Of a stretch of DNA of 10,214 nucleotides, positions 6,795 to 10,214 are shown piece after piece. Position numbers and translations under genes: made by a program. The DNA is taken from contig CAKVEH010000035.1 in assembly GCA_934728205.1 (NCBI GenBank), forward strand, positions 1 to 10,214, read 5' to 3'. The notes under the pieces were generated by a model. It worked only from the letters and a program-made list of their open reading frames with translations, had not been told where the DNA came from and searched no databases. This DNA is from an uncultured Helicobacteraceae bacterium. GTDB taxonomy: Bacteria; Campylobacterota; Campylobacteria; Campylobacterales; Helicobacteraceae. Positions within the stretch are counted from its first letter, which is position 1; each line of letters begins with the position of its first letter.

Positions 6795-6803
6795 TGTTAT
6801 AAT
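6795..6803 (+). promoter_or_regulatory. extended -10 promoter candidate for csd4
   Basis: TGTTATAAT contains a perfect TATAAT (6798-6803) with the extended TGn element, in a T/G-rich upstream stretch. Transcription would start near 6810, about 38 bases before csd4, whose ribosome site is AGGGG (6839-6843). No -35 hexamer is clear. It points away from the sigma-54 promoter, so the two genes are transcribed divergently. Confidence 0.6.
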
Positions 6804-6847
6804 CCTTGTCTTTTATTTTTTATTAAATTTGAAGATTTAGGGGCATT

Positions 6848-8206
6848 ATGAATTTTGGTGTAAGGGCATTTTTGTTGGCATTCTTGTTTGTCTGTGTTGT
6901 TTTTGGTGTGGAGGCAGACAGCAAGGTTAGTCCCATTGATTTTAAGGTTTATGATATGCCCACACGAAATCCTAATGGAGCATTTGCGCTTATAATGTCT
7001 GGGATTCAAGGTGATGAGCCCGGAGCGTATAATGCCACAAATATTTTGCTCCAATATTACACTATCAAAAAGGGCAGCGTGCGTGTAGTCCCATCTCTTA
7101 GCCCACATTCAATGTTTTTTAATAATCGTGGTGTGTTTGGGGATTTAAATCGTAAATTTGCCACACTTAGTTCAAAGGATCCAGAATATGGTGTCATACA
7201 AAAGATTAAGGCAGAAATTTTAAAGCCAGAGGTGAGTGCGATATTTCATATGCACGATGGAAGCGGGTTTTATCGTGAAGAATATGTGAATGAAATGTTT
7301 GGACCAAGGCGATGGGGGAATTGTTCTATTATTGACCAAAACTCTATCAATGTGGAGCATTTTGGGAATCTGCACGATATTATCGACAAGGTTGTCAAGC
7401 ATACTAACAAGGGTTTGCTAAAGCCATTCCACCAATATCGTATCCGCAATACTCATACCGCGCTCAAAGATACAGAAATGCAAAAGTCCCTCACTTATTT
7501 TGCTATTACTAACAACAAGCCAGCATTTGCCCACGAAGCCTCAAAGACCTTACCTCTAAGGGAAAAAACTTATTACCACTTGCTTGGAATCGAAGGTTTT
7601 TTGCACGCATTAGGAATCGAGTTTGAGCGACATTTTGAGCTCAATCCACAAGCAGTAGCAAAACTCATCAACGATACTTCTATCACGCTGCACATTCAAT
7701 CAAGCATCCAAATTCCTATTTTTGGGTTAAAAAGCCCGCTTAATTATTTCCCAATGCCACTTAGTGCAAAAAGGGACTTGCAAGGCATAAAACTAGATTC
7801 TAAAAGCTATATTTTAGGATTAGCCCATACAAGCAATAGCACACTTATTGACATAAAATATGGCAATCGCACAATGGGACGCTTAAAGCCATTGTATTTG
7901 GATTTTGATGATTCGCTTTCTTCGGTGAAAATGTTACTTGATAACGAAGAGCGCGAAGTTGCTATTGGCTCTATTGTGCGCACAAAAGAGAGTTTTTATA
8001 TTAAATCAAAAGAGGGATATAGAGCCAATGTGATTGGTTTTGTAAAGCCGGGTGATACTTCTAACAAACCACAAGAGTTTGATACACTCGTGCAAAAAAG
8101 CAAAATACAAAAGCGATTTTCTGTGGATAGTGCAGAAAAAATGTATAGAGTAGAGTTTTATAAAGGTGAATTGTTTGCAGGTATGATTATCGTGGAGTTT
8201 GAGTAG
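6848..8206 (+). CDS. csd4: DL-carboxypeptidase Csd4, cell-shape peptidoglycan hydrolase
   Basis: Csd4 (Pgp1 in Campylobacter) trims uncrosslinked tripeptides of peptidoglycan to dipeptides in the periplasm and is needed for helical shape. The 452-residue protein starts with a signal peptide: a basic residue at position 6, a hydrophobic core to about residue 19, and likely cleavage after residues 20-23. Q54 and E57 (SGIQGDE) and H136 (HMHDG) match the unusual Gln-Glu-His zinc ligands of H. pylori Csd4 (Q46, E49, H128) at a constant offset of eight. E230 (AFAHEASK) matches catalytic E222 at the same offset. N93-R94 is the expected substrate-carboxylate pair. Two beta-rich C-terminal domains are expected after about residue 260. 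Neighbouring the HP1076-like gene divergently matches HP1075-HP1076. Confidence 0.94.
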   Translation: MNFGVRAFLLAFLFVCVVFGVEADSKVSPIDFKVYDMPTRNPNGAFALIMSGIQGDEPGAYNATNILLQYYTIKKGSVRVVPSLSPHSMFFNNRGVFGDLNRKFATLSSKDPEYGVIQKIKAEILKPEVSAIFHMHDGSGFYREEYVNEMFGPRRWGNCSIIDQNSINVEHFGNLHDIIDKVVKHTNKGLLKPFHQYRIRNTHTALKDTEMQKSLTYFAITNNKPAFAHEASKTLPLREKTYYHLLGIEGFLHALGIEFERHFELNPQAVAKLINDTSITLHIQSSIQIPIFGLKSPLNYFPMPLSAKRDLQGIKLDSKSYILGLAHTSNSTLIDIKYGNRTMGRLKPLYLDFDDSLSSVKMLLDNEEREVAIGSIVRTKESFYIKSKEGYRANVIGFVKPGDTSNKPQEFDTLVQKSKIQKRFSVDSAEKMYRVEFYKGELFAGMIIVEFE

Positions 8207-8209
8207 GCA

Positions 8210-9409
8210 TTACTGCGTTTTTGTCTCTTGGGTGATTCTAAACACACTTTCTTCTTGAAATACAGAGCGAATGCTGAGGCGCAAACTTATGGTGCGCCTC
8301 GTATCAAGCACAACAATGGGGTTGATACTTCCAAATCCACACAAACAAATCCTAAGCGCAGATTCTACTTCATAGGGTAATGGATTTTGTAGCATTTCAC
8401 GCACGCTAGCGTATGAAGTCTTGCACAATGCGTTGATGTCCTTTACGCTAAGAAACATACTATCATCTTTGCTTGCTAATCCTACAAATACGCCTTGCAT
8501 TGTTGGGGTGGTTTGTGGGAGCGATTGTTGCATTTTTTCTATCCCAATGTCATTTTGCACCAAAAATGGTGCGAGAAAATGCGGAGATGGGACAAGCGTC
8601 TTTGTCCATACAATGCCTGAAGTTTTTATGGCGTTTTTGCTTTGAGAATTGCATAGCACATATATATCAATAAGCTCATCGCCACATCGTGCGTTTGCAC
8701 GGAGCACTCGCCACGCAAGAATGGCGCGTTTTGATAAAATATATGGCGTGTGTGTTTGCTCAAGCTCATCACGCCGAGCAAAAGTGCGGATTCTGTCTTC
8801 ATTGCTTGCTGGGAGAAATTGTCTGCCAATATTTTCAATGAGCTCCAAAGCGATTTTGTTAGATTTTTCGCGTTGTTTATTGAGCGCAAACTCACAGCCA
8901 CAATAATTTTGTCGATACAGGTTGTCTTTTTTTGCAAGGGCAGCTTGCTCTTGAGTGCCACCATTTGCGCGGACATTAAGTTTTATAAATTCCAAATTAT
9001 GCTCTTTGGCGATTGCATCTCCTTGTTTGTAGAGAATCTCTTGCTCTTTCATAGGGCTTGATAAGAGTGTAGAAGTAAATCGCGTAATCCCCCGCGCTTT
9101 TGCAAAAATCGCGCTTTGTATAAGACGAATGTCAAAACATTTTACACATCGTTCGCCTTTTTCTGGCTCATTCTCCAAGCCCTTGACACCATTAAACCAA
9201 TGTGGCGTTTCGTATTCTCCCTCAAAGAGCTCAATATCAAGCATCGCACAACTTCGCTTCACATCACTCAAGCGCAAATCATATTCTGCCTTTGGGTGAA
9301 TGTTTGGGTTATAAAAATACCCGATGAGCTTAGAATCTAAAAATATCCCGCGCAGTTTTTGCAAAAAAAAATGACTATCTACCGAACAACAAATATGCAC
9401 CAAAATCAT
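8210..9409 (-). CDS. queH: epoxyqueuosine reductase QueH with C-terminal extension
   Basis: QueH reduces epoxyqueuosine to queuosine in tRNA, replacing QueG in many bacteria. The N-terminal half carries the family cysteines: C7-C8 (HICCSVD), C88 and C91 (RCVKC), and C170 and C172 (YCGC). The FYNPNIHP motif (32-39) and TSTLLSSP (112-119) are also present. These residues bind an iron-sulfur cluster and a second metal. The QueH domain ends near residue 180. About 220 further residues follow, which I do not recognise; longer QueH proteins of this kind occur in Campylobacterota as far as I recall. The ATG overlaps the upstream small gene's stop as ATGA, and GAGGAAG (9420-9414) provides a ribosome site within that gene. 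The stop lies three bases from the convergent csd4 end. Confidence 0.92.
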   Translation of the reverse strand: MILVHICCSVDSHFFLQKLRGIFLDSKLIGYFYNPNIHPKAEYDLRLSDVKRSCAMLDIELFEGEYETPHWFNGVKGLENEPEKGERCVKCFDIRLIQSAIFAKARGITRFTSTLLSSPMKEQEILYKQGDAIAKEHNLEFIKLNVRANGGTQEQAALAKKDNLYRQNYCGCEFALNKQREKSNKIALELIENIGRQFLPASNEDRIRTFARRDELEQTHTPYILSKRAILAWRVLRANARCGDELIDIYVLCNSQSKNAIKTSGIVWTKTLVPSPHFLAPFLVQNDIGIEKMQQSLPQTTPTMQGVFVGLASKDDSMFLSVKDINALCKTSYASVREMLQNPLPYEVESALRICLCGFGSINPIVVLDTRRTISLRLSIRSVFQEESVFRITQETKTQ

Positions 9410-9534
9410 TTGTCTTCCTCATTATTTTTGTTATCTTTGCTTTCATCGTTATATGCAATGCGTAAAAACCACACACTTCCACCGATAAAAACTATAATCA
9501 AAAAAACGATTAACGCCCAATCCAATATGCCCAT
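9406..9534 (-). CDS. small single-span membrane protein (42 residues), unknown function
   Basis: A short gene fills the space between rlmN and queH. It starts MGILDWALIVFLIIVFIG, giving one membrane helix at about residues 4-24, followed by a short charged tail with DESKDNKNNEEDK. AGGAG lies five bases before the ATG (9544-9540), one of the best ribosome sites in the window. The TGA overlaps the queH ATG as ATGA. Both junctions are typical of a real operon gene. The arrangement suggests N-out/C-in or the reverse; topology cannot be settled by eye. I do not recognise the family. CcoS-type oxidase assembly peptides are of similar size, but the characteristic sequence is not seen. Confidence 0.75.
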   Translation of the reverse strand: MGILDWALIVFLIIVFIGGSVWFLRIAYNDESKDNKNNEEDK

Positions 9535-9548
9535 TTTTACTCCTTTGT

Positions 9549-10214
9549 TTATGATAATAATGTTTCATATGAAACATTATTGTTGTGAGAATCTTTTGTT
9601 TGTTTTGCATTTAATGCCAATGGCATTTGTATATCGTTCGATTCCGTTGCATTGTTTTGTGTGGATTTTGCTACCATTTTTTCTCGTAGCTGACCACACG
9701 CTGCGTCTATATCAAGTCCTTTTGATTCTCTAATGGTGCAGAGCAAGCCCCTTTGTGTCAAAAAGTCGGCAAATTCCTGTGCTTTTTGCCTGCTTGGACG
9801 CACAAATTCACTTCCTGTATGTGGATTAAACAAAATTACATTAACTTTGGCAGGGATTTTGTCAAGCAGAGCGAGAAGCTTCTTTGCTTCAGTAGGGCTA
9901 TCATTCACATCTTTAATCATCAAGTATTCAAACATTACCCTTTTGCGCAAATCTATGGGGAAAGCACGCACTTCCTCGAGCACTTGAGCAATGTTGTATG
10001 CTTTGTTGATTGGCATTAGCCGACTACGCAATGTATCATCGACAGCGTGCAGAGAAATCGCAAGTTGCACGCCAAGATTAAGTTGTCCTAGTTTTTTAAT
10101 TTTTGGTGCAATGCCGCTTGTGGAAATCGTCTGCCGTTTTGGCGAAATGCTAAGCCCATCAAGTTCGCTAAAGATTCTAACAGCTCGCGCGACAGAATCT
10201 AGATTGTCCAAAGG
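9549..10214 (-). CDS. rlmN: 23S rRNA/tRNA adenine C2-methyltransferase RlmN (3' part)
   Basis: RlmN is a radical-SAM enzyme that methylates C2 of A2503 in 23S rRNA and A37 of some tRNAs. Only the C-terminal 221 codons are in the window; the start and the CxxxCxxC cluster lie beyond position 10214. The first visible codons give PLDNLDSV, the continuation of the GMGEP motif. [30 protein letters not shown] and NPHTGSEF are all family motifs. The methyl-carrying cysteine is in DIDAACGQL (codon at 9698-9696). After it the protein continues for 48 residues in a polar, Asn/Ser/Thr-rich tail, longer than the roughly 29 I recall in E. coli. The tail encodes a perfect palindrome. The stop is 14 bases before the small membrane protein gene. 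Confidence 0.94.
   Translation of the reverse strand, partial: PLDNLDSVARAVRIFSELDGLSISPKRQTISTSGIAPKIKKLGQLNLGVQLAISLHAVDDTLRSRLMPINKAYNIAQVLEEVRAFPIDLRKRVMFEYLMIKDVNDSPTEAKKLLALLDKIPAKVNVILFNPHTGSEFVRPSRQKAQEFADFLTQRGLLCTIRESKGLDIDAACGQLREKMVAKSTQNNATESNDIQMPLALNAKQTKDSHNNNVSYETLLS
9556..9581. repeat. 26-bp perfect palindrome at the 3' end of rlmN
   Basis: AATAATGTTTCAT (9556-9568) is followed directly by its exact reverse complement. It overlaps the last codons of rlmN (encoding about NNVSYETLL) and ends 21 bases before the small gene's ATG on the minus strand. It could be a protein-binding operator, or an mRNA hairpin limiting readthrough or exposing the next ribosome site. It lacks the G/C core and T tract of an intrinsic terminator. 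Confidence 0.6.

Larger units (their letters stand above)
97..10200. repeat. dispersed 7-mer AGATTCT/AGAATCT, 25 copies
   Basis: By hand I count 25 copies. AGATTCT begins at 97, 412, 985, 1577, 2648, 3311, 3787, 4689, 4923, 5203, 6261, 6471, 7795, 8360 and 10172. AGAATCT begins at 845, 967, 4061, 5051, 5543, 6489, 9033, 9332, 9588 and 10194. Base composition predicts about two. Copies fall in different reading frames (for example E-I-L, D-S and R-I-L codons), in both orientations and in one gap (4061). The near variant AGATTCC/GGAATCT is also frequent, about nine times. The core is a GANTC sequence. Confidence 0.6.

Noticed and set aside
9359..9733. 124-codon plus-strand open frame
   Set aside because: It lies antisense to the end of rlmN, the small membrane protein and the start of queH, all of which have family or ribosome-site support, and its sequence looks like nothing functional.
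1..10214. CRISPR arrays, insertion sequences, tRNA or rRNA genes, riboswitches, toxin-antitoxin or defence genes
   Set aside because: No regularly spaced repeats, transposase motifs, terminal inverted repeats or RNA folds were seen, and nearly all sequence is explained by core genes.

Overview
The window looks like chromosomal DNA from a Helicobacter-type member of the Campylobacterota. It is A+T-rich and tightly packed. The gene order gmk-tatA-argS and the divergent pair csd4 / flagellin co-chaperone are both as I recall them from H. pylori (HP0321-HP0319 and HP1075-HP1076). The glutamyl-tRNA synthetase resembles the second, tRNA-Gln-directed GluRS of Helicobacter. Protein sequences differ enough from H. 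pylori that an enterohepatic or other non-pylori species is more likely; this is inference from memory, without a database search.

Layout. Positions 1-3678 (+): the tail of a possible upstream gene, then gmk (guanylate kinase), tatA (Tat translocase pore), argS (arginyl-tRNA synthetase), azlC and azlD (branched-chain amino acid exporter). Positions 3740-4822 (+): a thioredoxin-like protein with a WCPDC active site and a SIR2-type NAD-dependent deacylase. Positions 6671-4825 (-): an HP1076-like flagellin/FliS co-chaperone behind a good sigma-54 promoter candidate, coupled by a TAATG junction to gltX (GluRS2). Positions 6848-8206 (+): csd4, the periplasmic DL-carboxypeptidase that shapes the helical cell. 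Positions 10214-8210 (-): the 3' part of rlmN, an unlisted 42-residue membrane protein, and queH (queuosine synthesis), joined as a tight operon.

The genes are mostly core functions: nucleotide metabolism, protein export, tRNA charging and modification, cell shape and motility. The links that stand out are a tRNA synthetase placed downstream of a flagellar sigma-54 promoter, a cell-shape hydrolase sharing its upstream region with a flagellar gene, and two RNA-modification enzymes separated by a small membrane protein. I see no mobile element, CRISPR array, phage gene, tRNA or rRNA.

The strongest unexplained signal is at DNA level. The 7-mer AGATTCT (or its complement AGAATCT) occurs 25 times by hand count, where base composition predicts about two. 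It lies in different reading frames, in both orientations and once between genes. It could be an uptake-type, methylation-linked or other genome-architecture motif. Two further structures also stand out: a 26-bp perfect palindrome at the end of rlmN, and an 11-bp hairpin in the start of argS made of two inverted AGATTCT copies. No intergenic gap exceeds 300 bases; the longest, 6672-6847, carries the divergent csd4/co-chaperone promoters.
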